Below, in pieces: positions 17,433-27,401 of a DNA stretch of 64,000 nucleotides (the stretch's first letter is position 1; each line of letters begins with the position of its first letter). The stretch is from JBGPTK01 sp963797765 (lineage in GTDB: Bacteria > Acidobacteriota > Terriglobia > Acidiferrales > UBA7541). A model generated the notes under the pieces. It saw nothing but the letters and a program-made list of their open reading frames with translations. It made no database searches and was not told the DNA's origin. A program made the position numbers and the translations under genes. The stretch lies in NCBI GenBank assembly GCA_963797765.1, contig CAWCQU010000007.1, positions 248,001 to 312,000 on the forward strand, written 5' to 3'.

Positions 17433-18215
17433 CTACTTGGATTTGAACATGATGGTGGCGAATAGATCCATGTGGCCTTTCGATACCGTCAGGGCCTCGA
17501 AGGCGTCGCCTACCAGAGGATTCTTTTCGCGGGCGGCGCGCTGCGCGGCTCGGAAGCGGTCGAGCGCGGCGCCATCGGGAAGAACGTAGGCGATGCTGAC
17601 GACGTGCGGGCCGGGCGAGTGCACCACTGCGTCATCGAGAGAGTAATTCAGGATGTTGCCCGCGGCGATCTGCTCTTCGAATACCGGCTGGATCGCGGTC
17701 TTGAACAGCCGGACGAAATCCTCCGTGCTGCCTTCCTTCAGTTCGTAATTGCCGACCCACAGAATTCCTTTTCCGGAAGCGCCCGGTTTGCCTCCGTGCA
17801 CCAGGGATACCAGCAGAAGATCGAAGTGCTTCGCATTGTTGTAGGGAGAATCCTTTCCGGCGGATGCTGGCAGGACGGCTTCGCGCGCTTTCAGGATTCC
17901 CGCATAGCTGGTTGCTTGCCAATAGTTGGAGTGGGTGATTCCGGATTCGTCATGCACCAGCATTTCGAGCGAGCCGTAGCCGGTGATGGTGCCGTCGGCG
18001 AGCAAGGCATCGAGAGCCGCATTTGCGGAGGCGCGGGTTTTGGCGACGGCGTCCCATTCAGTGCGCGGAACGCCCCATTGGGCTACGTAGGTATACAGCG
18101 GAGTTTGCGCGGACATGGATTGTGCGCTGGCGTTGCTGCTGGTTGTTGCGAAAACTGGAGTCAGTAGCGCGAACGCGCAGACGGACACCAAGCCCCAGAA
18201 AATTCTCTTGAACAT
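17433..18215 (-). CDS. secreted hypothetical protein
   Basis: Product of 260 residues with a signal peptide (FWGLVSVCAFALLTPVFA). The mature protein looks like a duplicated alpha/beta-barrel dimer domain: TYVAQWGVPRTEWDAVAKTR and FDLLLVSLVHGG in the first half, ILWVGNYELKEGSTEDFVRL and VSIAYVLPDGAALDRFRAAQ in the second. This suggests tandem small ferredoxin-fold (NIPSNAP/ABM-like) units. Such proteins are common in Acidobacteriota, but I cannot assign a role. Confidence 0.7.
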   Translation of the reverse strand: MFKRIFWGLVSVCAFALLTPVFATTSSNASAQSMSAQTPLYTYVAQWGVPRTEWDAVAKTRASANAALDALLADGTITGYGSLEMLVHDESGITHSNYWQATSYAGILKAREAVLPASAGKDSPYNNAKHFDLLLVSLVHGGKPGASGKGILWVGNYELKEGSTEDFVRLFKTAIQPVFEEQIAAGNILNYSLDDAVVHSPGPHVVSIAYVLPDGAALDRFRAAQRAAREKNPLVGDAFEALTVSKGHMDLFATIMFKSK

Positions 18216-18326
18216 TCAGATTTCTCCTTCGAGTTGGATTGGGATGAGTAAATGCCACGAGAGAAATACACTTGTTACACCTGCATGTCAAGGCGAGGGG
18301 GCTACAGAATCGGATTGAAGAAGTTG

Positions 18327-20217
18327 TTAGCGGCGCTCGGAGGCGGAGAAGGAGGTAGCCAGGCGGAGCTTGCGGAGCATGGAGCGCTTCTTTTCCTGGT
18401 GGGATTGCATGCGCCGGAGGATATCGTCGAGGATGCGGACTGCTTCGACAATATAGGGCCCTTTATTGAGCATGACGCACTCGGCGCGCTCGCCCATGGC
18501 GGCGTCGGTGATTTCCGAGCGGGAGGGCATGCCGTCTTTGGCGAGCGATTCGAGCACCTGAGTTGCCCAGATGACCGGCAGGTGAGCCGCTTCGCAAATC
18601 CAAAGAATTTCTTCCTGCACTTCGGCGAGCCTCTGAAAGCCGCACTCGATGGCCAAGTCGCCGCGGGCGATCATGACGCCGACGGCGCGAGTCTTCATCG
18701 CGGCGAGAATGATCCGGGGAAGATTCGCGAAGCCCTGCTTCGTTTCGATTTTCAGAATGATTCCCATCTCTCCGGCGCCGAGCTTGGCGAGCTGGGCTTG
18801 CATATCGTGGACGTCCGATTCGCTGCGGACGAAGGAGTAGCCGAGAATGTCGGCGTGCTGAACAATGAATTCGATGGCTCTGAGGTCGTCCTGAGTCAGC
18901 GAGGCGAGACGCAGATCGGACTCCGGCACGTTAATGCCTTTTTCGGCGCCGAGCTTTGCACCCGCAGCCGGCGCGTGCGTGATCTGAACGTTTACAGCAG
19001 TCGGGATCGACGGAGGCGATTAAGCCGCCGATCTTTCCGTCATCAAACCAGATCGGCTCGCCCGGCCGGACACAATCAAAAAACTCACTGAGCGTGACGC
19101 CGATGCGAGCAGGGCTGATGAGTTGCTTGTTCTCATCGAAGAGCGCCGGCTGGCCCGGTTCGAGTGAGCGTGTGAGGACTAGAACGTCGCCCTTTTTCAG
19201 GCGGAGCGTTTGCGCGGCCGGCGGGATTGGACCAACGCGCGAGAATCGCAGGCTATCCGTCTGGCCGCTTGAGCCTGAGGCATCCCTGGCTTCGAGAATC
19301 ATTCCAGGCGCGAGGTAGGCAGTACGGGAGGCTTCGGCCCAACAGCCTTCTCCGGAAGCACTCGCGACCGTCATAAAGCGGCGCGCGCCACGCAAATCGG
19401 TGAAGCCGACACGCGTGCCAAGCACAAGACGTGAAAGCCAATCACCGGGCACTTGGATACAAGCAGTCGCAGCGGCTGGCGGCGGCTGAGGATTGGATTC
19501 GGACGTGAGCCATATACGAGCCGGCGATTCAACGCGTCCGTAGGAATCCCGCTTGGGGCGGTATTTCAGAACTGCCGGACCGCCCTCGATCGGGCCGGTG
19601 CGAAGTTTGGGACCAGCTACATCCATGCAAACCTTACACAGTTTTCCGGTCTCTTGTTCGGCGCGGCGAAGGTTACGGATCATGCCGGACCATGTCTCGG
19701 GAACATCGTGAGCGCAATTGATGCGCATGCAGTTCATTCCGCCCTGAACCAGGTCGCGAACCAGGTCGTAATTGGCGGCAGCCTCCGAGGGCATGGTAAC
19801 CATGATGCGGACCTTTCGACCTTCGGGGGGAAGGCCCAGAAGTGCGTCTGTATTGCTCTCAAGCAGCTTCCGGCCCGCGGGTTGCGCCACGGCCGCCTCG
19901 TTCGATTGGTGCGCGGGCCCCTCGGCACCGGCTAGTTGCGCGAGGACGTCCATTACGGTTAACAGGGCGACGATGACGTGGGATTCGGTGCGGCCGAGCG
20001 AAGACAGTCCCAATGAGGCGAGCTGATCTTGCAATTCTCGAATGTCGTGACGGCGGAGCGCCAAATAGTGGAGGAGATTTCGAGCGCTGGCGCGGTGCTC
20101 TGAGTGGATGTCCGATTCATCGGGGAGGCTTTCGGCCTCCAAATTCAACATTTCCGAGCGCAGGAGTTCCAGTTGATGGATGAGGCCATTCAGTTGAGGC
20201 AGATCACCTTTGCGCAT
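18327..20217 (-). pseudogene. pyruvate kinase-like gene with one frameshift
   Basis: Read as one gene with a shift near 18990-19000. The N-terminal 120 residues are a helical extension not found in standard PykF. The kinase core then follows: VRIMVTMPSEAA, MNCMRINCAHD, CMDVAGPKLRTG, a domain B region, and FDDGKIGGLIASV just before the shift. After the shift come GINVPESDL, the catalytic Lys in ILKIETKQGFANLP, the metal site MIARGDLA, WATQVLESLAKDGMPSRSEI and the end of the barrel. The allosteric C-terminal domain is missing. The sequence on both sides is well conserved, so a sequencing indel is as likely as true decay. ATG 20217 gives MRKGDLPQLNG. Confidence 0.8.
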
Positions 20218-20467
20218 AATTGGAAGGGCTCGAGCCAGAACCACGGCGATTCGAGTTGCGTGCCGGGCGCCGCAAGCAGAGCCAGTGTAGTGTAGCGTCA
20301 ATATGTTAACAACAGGTGAACGCGGCTCCGCGCTTGCGAGAACGGAGATTTTTTCTCTCTGAGCGAGTGGGTTGACTGAGATTTCTTATGGCCCTGGGAT
20401 ATTTGCAGTGATTGTTACACGGGTGGGGGGGGCGACGGCAGTTGCTGCAGAGAAAGCCTGGAAGTTA

Positions 20468-20556
20468 CCTGGGAGCGCCATTCTCCTGAATGGCGTTTTG
20501 TTGGTCACTAATTTCTTTTATCGCACGGCGCCAATCAGGAGATTGGCGTTCCCGGG
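20468..20556. repeat. R2 double-hairpin repeat, copy 2
   Basis: GGGAGCGCCATTC-TCCT-GAATGGCG and CGCCAATC-AGGA-GATTGGCGTTCCC, about 30 bases apart. The loops TCCT and AGGA are complementary, so the two hairpins are inverted copies of each other. Confidence 0.8.
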
Positions 20557-20789
20557 GAGTGATACTGCCAATCCCAATGGTACAAGCTGCGCGGCATTCT
20601 TTCTTTTTCTCCCTGCCATTTCACCCCTGCGCGAGAGCGATTGACCACTAAAGACTTGAACTCTCGGCTTTGGGCCAATATGAAACAATCGGCGACCTGT
20701 AAAGTCGGGCCGATCACGCGCCGCGATTAACAACATCGTGGCAAACTCCGCGACGGCGCGGTTCGGCTGACTCATTACACAAAAGCCAC

Positions 20790-20813
20790 GGGCGCAGCAA
20801 GCAGCGCCCCTAC
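20790..20813 (-). repeat. dispersed repeat R1
   Basis: Inverse orientation: GGGCGCAGCAAGCAGCGCCC followed by CTAC, identical to the copies at 36986 and 46818. Confidence 0.8.
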
Positions 20814-20842
20814 GCAGCCACTGACTGAGGGAGGGCGATTTG

Positions 20843-21974
20843 ATGCGAGGTCGAAATAAGTGGGGAGGTTTTTGGCGCACGCGCGTGGCGATGTTGATGG
20901 GGATGTTGTGCGTTGTGGGAATGTGCTGGGAACGGCCGGGGATGGCGCAGACTTCGGGGACGGGGGTAGCGCCGTTGCCGGGGCAGACGGCGGAGCAGGT
21001 GTTTAAGAATATTCAGGTGCTGAACGGGATGCAGGCGGAGGAACTGCAAGGGGCGATGTCGTTCATTGCCAGTTCGCTGGGAGTGGATTGCGACTTCTGC
21101 CACAACCAGAATTTTGAGAGCGATAAGGCGGCGGCGAAAGTGCGCGCACGGGAAATGATTCGCATGGTGCGCGGGATCAATCAGGAAACGTTCCATGGGG
21201 AAAACGTGGTGAATTGTTTTACGTGCCACCAGGGGAGTACGGCGCCGGTATCGATTGCCACTGTGCTGCTTACGAATGCGCCGCGGCCGGCGGCTGCTAA
21301 TGCCGCGGGAGGCGCACAGGGTGAGACATTGCCGAGCGTGGCGGAGGTGCTGGATCACTATGTGAAGGCGCTGGGCGGACAGACGGCGATCGATGCAGTG
21401 AAGACGCGGGTGACGAGGACCGCCCCGCTGGGCCAGACGAGTTCGGAAAAATCCATTGATGAAGTGTATTTGAAAGCGCCGGGAAAAGTTTTGGTGTATC
21501 ACCAATCGGAGGGGTACACGCTGTGGGCGGGATCTAACGGACAGCAGGCCTGGGCACAGGATTCCGAGAAGTCATATTGGGGGTTGCTGAATGATTCGGA
21601 ACTACATTCGATCATGCGGGATTCGGAAATTTATCCGGGCAGCCGGTTGAAAAGCGAATACAGGAATGTGGCGGTGGCGGGGAAAGAAAAGATTGGCGAA
21701 CGCCGAATCGATTGTGATCGCCGGGACGTCTCCGGAAGGCGTGAAGGAGAAATTCTATTTTGATGCACGAACGGGATTGCTGCTGCGGCGCCATATCGAA
21801 GAGCCAACCTTGTTTGGATGGTTTCCGATGAATGAGAATTACGAGGCGTATCGCGAAGTGGATGGAGTGAAGATTCCGTTCGTGGTGCGCATGGCGAGCG
21901 CCGGCGGAGCCTGGGGAGTGAGGACGTCGTATATTGATTTTGGACGTGAAGCAGAACATTTCAATCGAAGATGA
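20843..21974 (+). pseudogene. dihaem c-type cytochrome (reaction-centre cytochrome c-like), frameshifted
   Basis: Exported protein with a signal peptide (VAMLMGMLCVVGMCWERPGMAQ) and a cytochrome domain of the photosynthetic reaction centre type, which in Acidobacteriota is not tied to photosynthesis. Two haem sites are visible: CDFCH after SSLGVD, and CFTCH in NCFTCHQGS. A second domain of about 200 residues follows (EVLDHYVKALGGQTAIDAV), like an outer-membrane-lipoprotein-sorting or LolA-type fold. The frame breaks near 21703, where one extra C in CGCCGAATCG moves the rest (VIAGTSPEGVKEKFYFD) into the next frame up to 21974. Both halves are well conserved. ATG 20843 has GAGGG upstream. Confidence 0.82.
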
Positions 21975-22066
21975 GAAGTTTGACCATCCATCAAACCTGC
22001 GGTAAGTATTTGGCGATGACAATTGGGCCGCGGTGGGGCGTACGTCTCAACAGCGGAATTGTGCCT

Positions 22067-22951
22067 ATGGGACAAACGAAAACAAGTGTGACCGACACGC
22101 GTGATGATGCGGCGACGGTGATTGCGATCGCGGTGCTCGCGTTTATGGTGGCGGATTTGGCGCATGAGGTGATCGGGCATGGAGCGGCATATCTTGCGGT
22201 GGGCGGCAGGTCGTTTGTGATGACCTCGACGCGGCTGATCGGCAGGGGCGTGCACGTTGTGGGGGAGAGGTTGTTCGTGGGCGAGGAGCGCGGAGAACTG
22301 TATGGCAGGATTTTCTCGATGGGCGGGCCGCTCGGCAATTTGGTGTTTGCCGGGCTGGCTTGGCTGGGATTGCGTATGGCTCGGCGAGGAATCGCGCGTG
22401 GCCGTGCGACGCTGTTTTTCTCGCTGGTGATTGCGTTTAACTTGTTTTGGGCATTCGGATATTTGATTTTTTCAGGGGTCCTCAACAAGGGCGACTGGAT
22501 GGAAGCGTTGCGAGGAATCCCGCCGGCGTGGCTTTGGAGAACGGTGATGATTATGGGCGGAGTGCTGCTCTACGAGTGGACGCTGAGATTTCTGGCGCGG
22601 GAGATGCGCGCGTTTGTGCCCATAAATACAGGCGATTGGCGCGGTCGCGTGAAACGGATGATGTGGATTTCGTATTTGAGCGGCGGAGTGATCGCGTGCG
22701 CGGCGGCGGCGTTTGATCCGCGCGGCGTTTCGCAAGTGTGGGAATCGGGCGCTCTAGTTACGTTCGGTGCCGCGATTGGCCTGTTGCGGATGGTGCGATT
22801 TATGGAACGGAGTTCGCAGTTGAGCGCGCAGCAGCCCGAGGCCGCAGCGGACGGAACAATCACGCGAAGCGTTGGCTGGATTGCAGCTGCGGTGATTCTT
22901 GGTGCGATTTTTGTTGGTGTTTTTGGGCCTGGGTGGGCAGTTACGTTGTAG
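22067..22951 (+). CDS. membrane protein with HExxH motif (M50-like)
   Basis: Polytopic membrane protein of about 295 residues. HEVIGHGAAYLAVGG lies in the first membrane region (about residue 35), followed by five or six further hydrophobic segments (MGGPLGNLVFAGLAWLGL, FFSLVIAFNLFWAFGYLIF, LSGGVIACAAAAF, WIAAAVILGAIFVGVF). The HExxH in a membrane helix and the later NLFWAFGYL fit site-2-protease-like or M50B-type proteins, but no NPDG motif is seen, so proteolytic activity is uncertain. Open frame also exists upstream to 21971, overlapping the cytochrome end; I prefer ATG 22067 (MGQTKTSVTD). Confidence 0.65.
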   Translation: MGQTKTSVTDTRDDAATVIAIAVLAFMVADLAHEVIGHGAAYLAVGGRSFVMTSTRLIGRGVHVVGERLFVGEERGELYGRIFSMGGPLGNLVFAGLAWLGLRMARRGIARGRATLFFSLVIAFNLFWAFGYLIFSGVLNKGDWMEALRGIPPAWLWRTVMIMGGVLLYEWTLRFLAREMRAFVPINTGDWRGRVKRMMWISYLSGGVIACAAAAFDPRGVSQVWESGALVTFGAAIGLLRMVRFMERSSQLSAQQPEAAADGTITRSVGWIAAAVILGAIFVGVFGPGWAVTL

Positions 22952-23135
22952 CGTGGGCTACGCAAGGTGTGGCGGCATCGCAGCAAATCGGGCGCGGCTA
23001 AGCAGTTTGCGGAAAAGGTCGAACACCAACCTCCAATGAAATGGCCACGCCGGAATTGCTGAGGAAAAATCCCCTACTTCTCAAGCATTTTGGGTTCTCT
23101 CTGGATTCCTCGCTCTGCCCTTTGCGACCTCGGGA

Positions 23136-25457
23136 TTAGTGGCCGCCGCCGTGGTCGTCGTGGTCTTTGTCTTTGTCGTGGCCGCCCGGGTGAGGCTTTT
23201 GGGGCGGGTTGCAATTGGTGTTGAAATGCTGGCGAATGATTTTCAGATCCTTGAAATCGGTGAAGCCGTCGAGGTTCAGATCGTACCAACTGGACGTGAG
23301 ATTCTGGGTTGATGATTCGCCGTGGCTGATGATGGAGAAGAAAGTCCAAAGGTCGATATCGCGGAAATTGACGAGTTTATCGAGGTTGCCGTCGCCGGGA
23401 CAGGCGGGCTCGGAATTGAGCGTGTCCTGCATGTCGGCGAAGAGCTTGTTATAGGTTTGCAATTGGGCGCCGGTGAGGCCGTTGGGACAGCCGGGAGAAG
23501 TGCACAGGTTGTCGCCGTCTTTATCGATTTGCGGGATTGGAGCGACTTCATCGATTTTATAGAACTCGTTGGTGGTGGTTTCCGTGGGCTGCGAGGGATT
23601 GGCGCAGCCATCCAGCTTCTTAATTTGGACCACCTTGTAATCATCGTTGCGCATGGCGTTTTGGGCGTCGGGATAGAAGGTGAGCGGCTGAGTGCCGTAG
23701 TGGGCCGCGTATTGCGGCGAAGCTTGGACTTCGCAACACGTGTTGGTTTCCTGGATCGTACTGCCGGTGCCCCACCAGTCGCCGCCTTCGAAGGTGCAGA
23801 TGGTCTGGCCGGCAAAGATCTGCGAGCAGATGGGCGCGCCTGCAACCACGAGGACGCAAGGCTGGTTCAGGACGCCATTGGCGGTGAGATTGTAGGCGGT
23901 CTGGGTAAAGTTTTCGGTGCGAATACTTTGTTGGGAGGGATTGGTGAAGTACGGCAGCATGGGGGCGGAATCGAGAGTGTGCGAAGCCGGAACCACCTTG
24001 TGGACATCCACTCCGCCCAAATCGCCGAACAGTTGAAAAAGATCGGTGATGTTGATCTGGCTTTCGACGTCGCGGTTCGGTGATTTCACGATGGGGCCGG
24101 CAACGATCAGAGGAACCCAAACTCCGGTTTGATAGACGTAGGCCTTGGAGCGCGAAGGATCGAAGGGAGCCTTTACGCCGGGGGCGTAGGTGCCGTTATC
24201 GCCCACGATGATGACCATGGTGTTGGTTTTTTCGGGATGATAATTGAGGCTGCCGTCCGTATTGATGGTTGCCAGGCCGGTCTCCACCATCACGCGGCCG
24301 ATTTCCTTATCCATGCCTTCCAGCATCTGGTTGCTCAAAATCCGCTGCTCCGGAAGCGCGCCCACATGATTGCCGGTGCAATCGAAATTGTTTGGATCAA
24401 CGGAAGCCGGGGGGAGCAGCGAATCCGGCGGCGGCTGATAGGGAGCGTGAATGGCGGAAAAACTGAGCGTGGCCATCCAGAATTGAGTGGGGCGCTGCTG
24501 ATTGATCCAATTGATGGCGGCGTCGGCCTCGATGCGGCTGCGATAGGTGCGCGAGCGAATGTCGGTGGAAGGAACTGCTTCGACGAAATTGGGGCGCTTC
24601 TCAATGAACAGCGGCGAGACGTAATAGGCATTCAGCGACGCGAAATTCACGTTGGAGGGCGGCGTGGATTGGCACGTTTGCGAAGGAACGAAGATGCCGC
24701 CCTGCTCCAGGCAGGTGCGTCCCGGAGTGTTCTGATCGGGAGTGGCCGTGAGATTGGTGCAGGAATTATTGGCGGCGTAGCATGCGCCGCTGTCAGCTCC
24801 CGGAATAATCGTGGCGCTGCTATTGGGAACGAACCCGCAGAGGTAGGGACCGTCAGAACCAGTGGCGCCGAGGCCGGCAGTGGTATCAATGGGGTGCGGC
24901 GCGCCTTCGATATATCCTTCGAAATAATCCCAGCCCAGGGCTAGAGGAGTGGCGTTATTGAACGGATTATTGTCGGGACCGGCGAGATGGAATTTTCCGA
25001 AGAGAGCGCTTTTATATCCGGCTTCGCGCAGAACCTCCGGAGTGGTGACCTCGAAGGGCGACACTTGCGAATTCGCCAGATCGTTGGGAGTGATCGCATT
25101 CAGCACGTGAGTGCGCAGCGGAAAGCGGCCTTCGAAGAAAATCGCGCGGCTGGGCGAGCATTCCGGCATGGCCCAGGTATTGCGAAACCGGACGCCGGCC
25201 TTGGCGATGGCGTTGATATTCGGAGTGAGTGGAGGAGTGGCGCCGCCGTATCCGAAGGCGGTCATCTGATCGATGCCGACGTCGTCCATGATGATGAAAA
25301 GAATATTCGGGCGGCGCTTGGAGGAACGCTGTTCTTCGGACGAGTCTCCGCCACCGCGGGAACGATCGTCATTGTCTTTGCCCTGTTTGTGATCCTGGGC
25401 ATGGGTAAGAGTGGAGAACAACAGGATCAGCAGGCTCACCTTAAACAGGTTTTTCAT
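23136..25457 (-). CDS. secreted sulfatase with dockerin-like C-terminus
   Basis: Type I (formylglycine) sulfatase of 773 residues. The signal peptide (LFKVSLLILLFSTLTHAQ) precedes a metal-binding start, PNILFIIMDDVGID, and the modification motif CSPSR in MPECSPSRAIFFEGR. Other features are LFGKFHLAG and IIVGDNGTYAPG. Large inserts with many cysteines distinguish it from the core family. The last 110 residues hold two calcium-loop repeats, GDGNLDKLVNFRDIDLW and DLNLDGFTDFKDLKIIR, like a type I dockerin, then a His/Asp/Lys-rich tail. The maturing enzyme is not in the window. The substrate is unknown. Confidence 0.88.
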   Translation of the reverse strand: MKNLFKVSLLILLFSTLTHAQDHKQGKDNDDRSRGGGDSSEEQRSSKRRPNILFIIMDDVGIDQMTAFGYGGATPPLTPNINAIAKAGVRFRNTWAMPECSPSRAIFFEGRFPLRTHVLNAITPNDLANSQVSPFEVTTPEVLREAGYKSALFGKFHLAGPDNNPFNNATPLALGWDYFEGYIEGAPHPIDTTAGLGATGSDGPYLCGFVPNSSATIIPGADSGACYAANNSCTNLTATPDQNTPGRTCLEQGGIFVPSQTCQSTPPSNVNFASLNAYYVSPLFIEKRPNFVEAVPSTDIRSRTYRSRIEADAAINWINQQRPTQFWMATLSFSAIHAPYQPPPDSLLPPASVDPNNFDCTGNHVGALPEQRILSNQMLEGMDKEIGRVMVETGLATINTDGSLNYHPEKTNTMVIIVGDNGTYAPGVKAPFDPSRSKAYVYQTGVWVPLIVAGPIVKSPNRDVESQINITDLFQLFGDLGGVDVHKVVPASHTLDSAPMLPYFTNPSQQSIRTENFTQTAYNLTANGVLNQPCVLVVAGAPICSQIFAGQTICTFEGGDWWGTGSTIQETNTCCEVQASPQYAAHYGTQPLTFYPDAQNAMRNDDYKVVQIKKLDGCANPSQPTETTTNEFYKIDEVAPIPQIDKDGDNLCTSPGCPNGLTGAQLQTYNKLFADMQDTLNSEPACPGDGNLDKLVNFRDIDLWTFFSIISHGESSTQNLTSSWYDLNLDGFTDFKDLKIIRQHFNTNCNPPQKPHPGGHDKDKDHDDHGGGH

Positions 25458-25767
25458 GATTCACTCCCAACTTAAAAAATGAACACAGGCAAAGGCAAAG
25501 CAACGATCTGAGGGACGAACACAACTGCAAACGCACGCAAAAGCTTAAGGGAATATAAACAGGTTTCTAAAAGAATCAAGAGAAAACAAAGTACGGGAAC
25601 TACTAGACGCTACTTTTCGCTGGCGATCCGTGCGCGATTGGCCCGCGCGGTGATACCATCCGCGAATTCATTTTGAACTGAGGCTGGAAGTTGCGGTGTG
25701 GCGCGGGATTGCGCCTTTTGTGGGCCAAGTCTTTCAGTCGAGAAAATCCAGAAAACAGGAGCGCGGC
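25458..25767. other. divergent intergenic region between sulfatase and aquaporin genes
   Basis: No gene seen. It should contain promoters for both flanking genes. The AT-rich part lies at about 25470-25610, but I cannot assign clear -35/-10 pairs. Confidence 0.4.
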
Positions 25768-26484
25768 ATGAAAAAATATTTGGCGGAGTTCGTAGGTACA
25801 TTCACGCTGGTGCTTTTCGGATGCGGGACCGCGGTGGTTGCCGGCAAAGCGGTGGGGCTTCTTGGAATCGCGTTCGCTTTTGGTTTCGCGCTGATGGGGA
25901 TGGCGTATGGAATCGGTCCGGTGTCGGGATGCCATATCAATCCCGCCGTCAGCCTGGGTGTATTTGTTGCCGGGCGAATGAGCTCGAAAGATTTGATGGG
26001 ATACATCGTTGCCAAGTTTGCAGGAGCGATTGCGGCAGCAGGCGTGCTGCTGGTGATCGTGAGCGGATCACTGGCCGGCTACAGCGTGGCAACGAGAGGT
26101 CTGGGACAAAATGGATGGGGGCCGGGATACATGGGCGAATACGGGCTGACGTCGGCGATCGTTTTCGAGTTCGTGGCCACGCTGCTATTTGTGATCGTGA
26201 TTCTGGGGTCGACGCAAGGCGGCGCGCCCACGGCGATGGCCGGATTGGGAATCGGAATCACGCTGGTGGCGATTCACATTTTTGGGATCAGCATCACTGG
26301 AGTGTCGGTGAATCCGGCGCGCAGCTTGGGCCGGCGTTTTGCGGGGGCAGAGCATTGCAGCAGCTTGGCTGTTTCTGTGGTGCCGAGCATCGCGGGAATT
26401 CTGGCGGGGGGATTGTTCCGGTCGAAGACGTTACGATGTGAGGGGCTTGAGCGGCGACTTTTGACGCTTTGTTGTTGGATGTAG
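25768..26484 (+). pseudogene. AqpZ-like aquaporin with local indels
   Basis: Water or small-solute channel of the MIP family. Six membrane segments are expected; both signature loops are present, GCHINPAVS at about residue 60 and SVNPARSLG at about residue 190. After the second NPA the expected PAF-GG-RALQQL segment appears in another frame (26330-26370), and the original frame then resumes with VVPSIAGILAGGL. This implies at least two compensating indels, and the C-terminal tail after GLFRSK looks scrambled too. ATG 25768 (MKKYLAEFVG) is the clear start, with a GGAG box a few bases before. It is followed by a broken VOC gene on the other strand. Confidence 0.82.
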
Positions 26485-26820
26485 CGGAGTGCAGTTGCCG
26501 TCGGCGTCTTTGATGTACATTTCCGGGAGCCCCAGGTCTGGTCGACTGGGGCAAGATGAATAGGGACGGACTTGGCGAGGAACTCACTGTGGAGAGCATC
26601 GACGTTGTCGACGATAAATTGACGACGCCTCCGGCAACGCCGTCACCTGAAAAAGATGAGAGTGCAGCCAGATCCGTCGCGCGACACGCCCATGTAGCAG
26701 GGATCGGATTGTGCGTCGTTAGCGCGATGGGCGAAGTCGGCGGAAGCCGAGGCGCTGCAATAAAAGTCTTCGGCGCTTGGGCATTCGATACGTGAAGAAG
26801 AGGATCGCTGCTTTGATCAT
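26431..26820 (-). pseudogene. broken VOC/glyoxalase family gene
   Basis: No long open frame exists, but translating the minus strand in all frames gives an ordered VOC-family (glyoxalase/bleomycin-resistance-like) protein. It starts with MIKAAI and VSNAQA at 26820, then DFAHRANDAQSDPCYMGVS, VDNVDALHSEFLAKSVPIHL, APVDQTWGSREMYIKDADGN and RYIQQQ. At least four indels separate these blocks. The sequence between them matches the family in spacing, so the gene was recently intact, or the assembly is poor here. It overlaps the aquaporin 3' end. Confidence 0.7.
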
Positions 26821-26964
26821 CGGCACCTGGGTGGTTCTATAGAGATTCTAGTGGAATCGATGGAATTCACAGAAAAATTTACCAAGAGAGTTCGCAGAGG
26901 TGGGGCGGAGTGCAATCTTCGGTGACGAGTTGCAAATCGGCTTTGGCGCGGTGAAAATGATCTT

Positions 26965-27171
26965 ATGTTTAAGACAGGACAGGCGGTGCGGGTGAACCTG
27001 GCGGGAATGATGGTGGAGGGAGTGTTATTCCACGCGGCGGTTACGGATGCCGTGGGTAATATCATGCGGCAGACTTCGGAAGAACCACCGAAATATTTGG
27101 TGAAGCTGCTGTTTTCGTTTAAGGGGATTACGGAAGTGGAAGCGCCAGCGGATCGAATACGGGCGATGTGA
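26965..27171 (+). CDS. small hypothetical protein
   Basis: Product of 68 residues (MFKTGQAVRVNLAGMMVEGV...) that looks like a small beta-barrel with KYLVKLLFSFKGITEVEAP at the end, similar in shape to SH3-like or Hfq-like small proteins. There is no signal peptide. Family unknown. Codon use matches the surrounding genes and the frame is clean, so I take it as real. Confidence 0.55.
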   Translation: MFKTGQAVRVNLAGMMVEGVLFHAAVTDAVGNIMRQTSEEPPKYLVKLLFSFKGITEVEAPADRIRAM

Positions 27172-27401
27172 TTTTTTGAGCATCTCAGGATGCGTCTTAG
27201 ATTGAGCCAGGCCTGCATTCCGCACCCTCTGCGGGTATGCTTCAGGGGTGAACTCGATTCTCACCGAACACCTAACGACAGAAGCTGAAAGATCCAAAGA
27301 CCTAAAAGATCCCAGGCCAATTTCGGACAGGATCAGCCATGTCGTCTATTCGCACTTGCGTCGTTCTGCTAGAATCTTGATGTCCCCGTTCGGAGGGCTG
27401 A

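Larger units (their letters stand above)
20218..20842. other. intergenic stretch with R2 and R1 repeats
   Basis: No credible gene. It holds a complete R2 element (20468-20556) and an R1 unit (20790-20813), the latter only 29 bases before the cytochrome start. Confidence 0.6.

Noticed and set aside
20840..21974. Photosynthetic reaction centre gene
   Set aside because: The dihaem cytochrome belongs to the reaction-centre cytochrome family, but no reaction-centre, chlorosome or pigment genes are nearby; in Acidobacteriota the family is common without photosynthesis.
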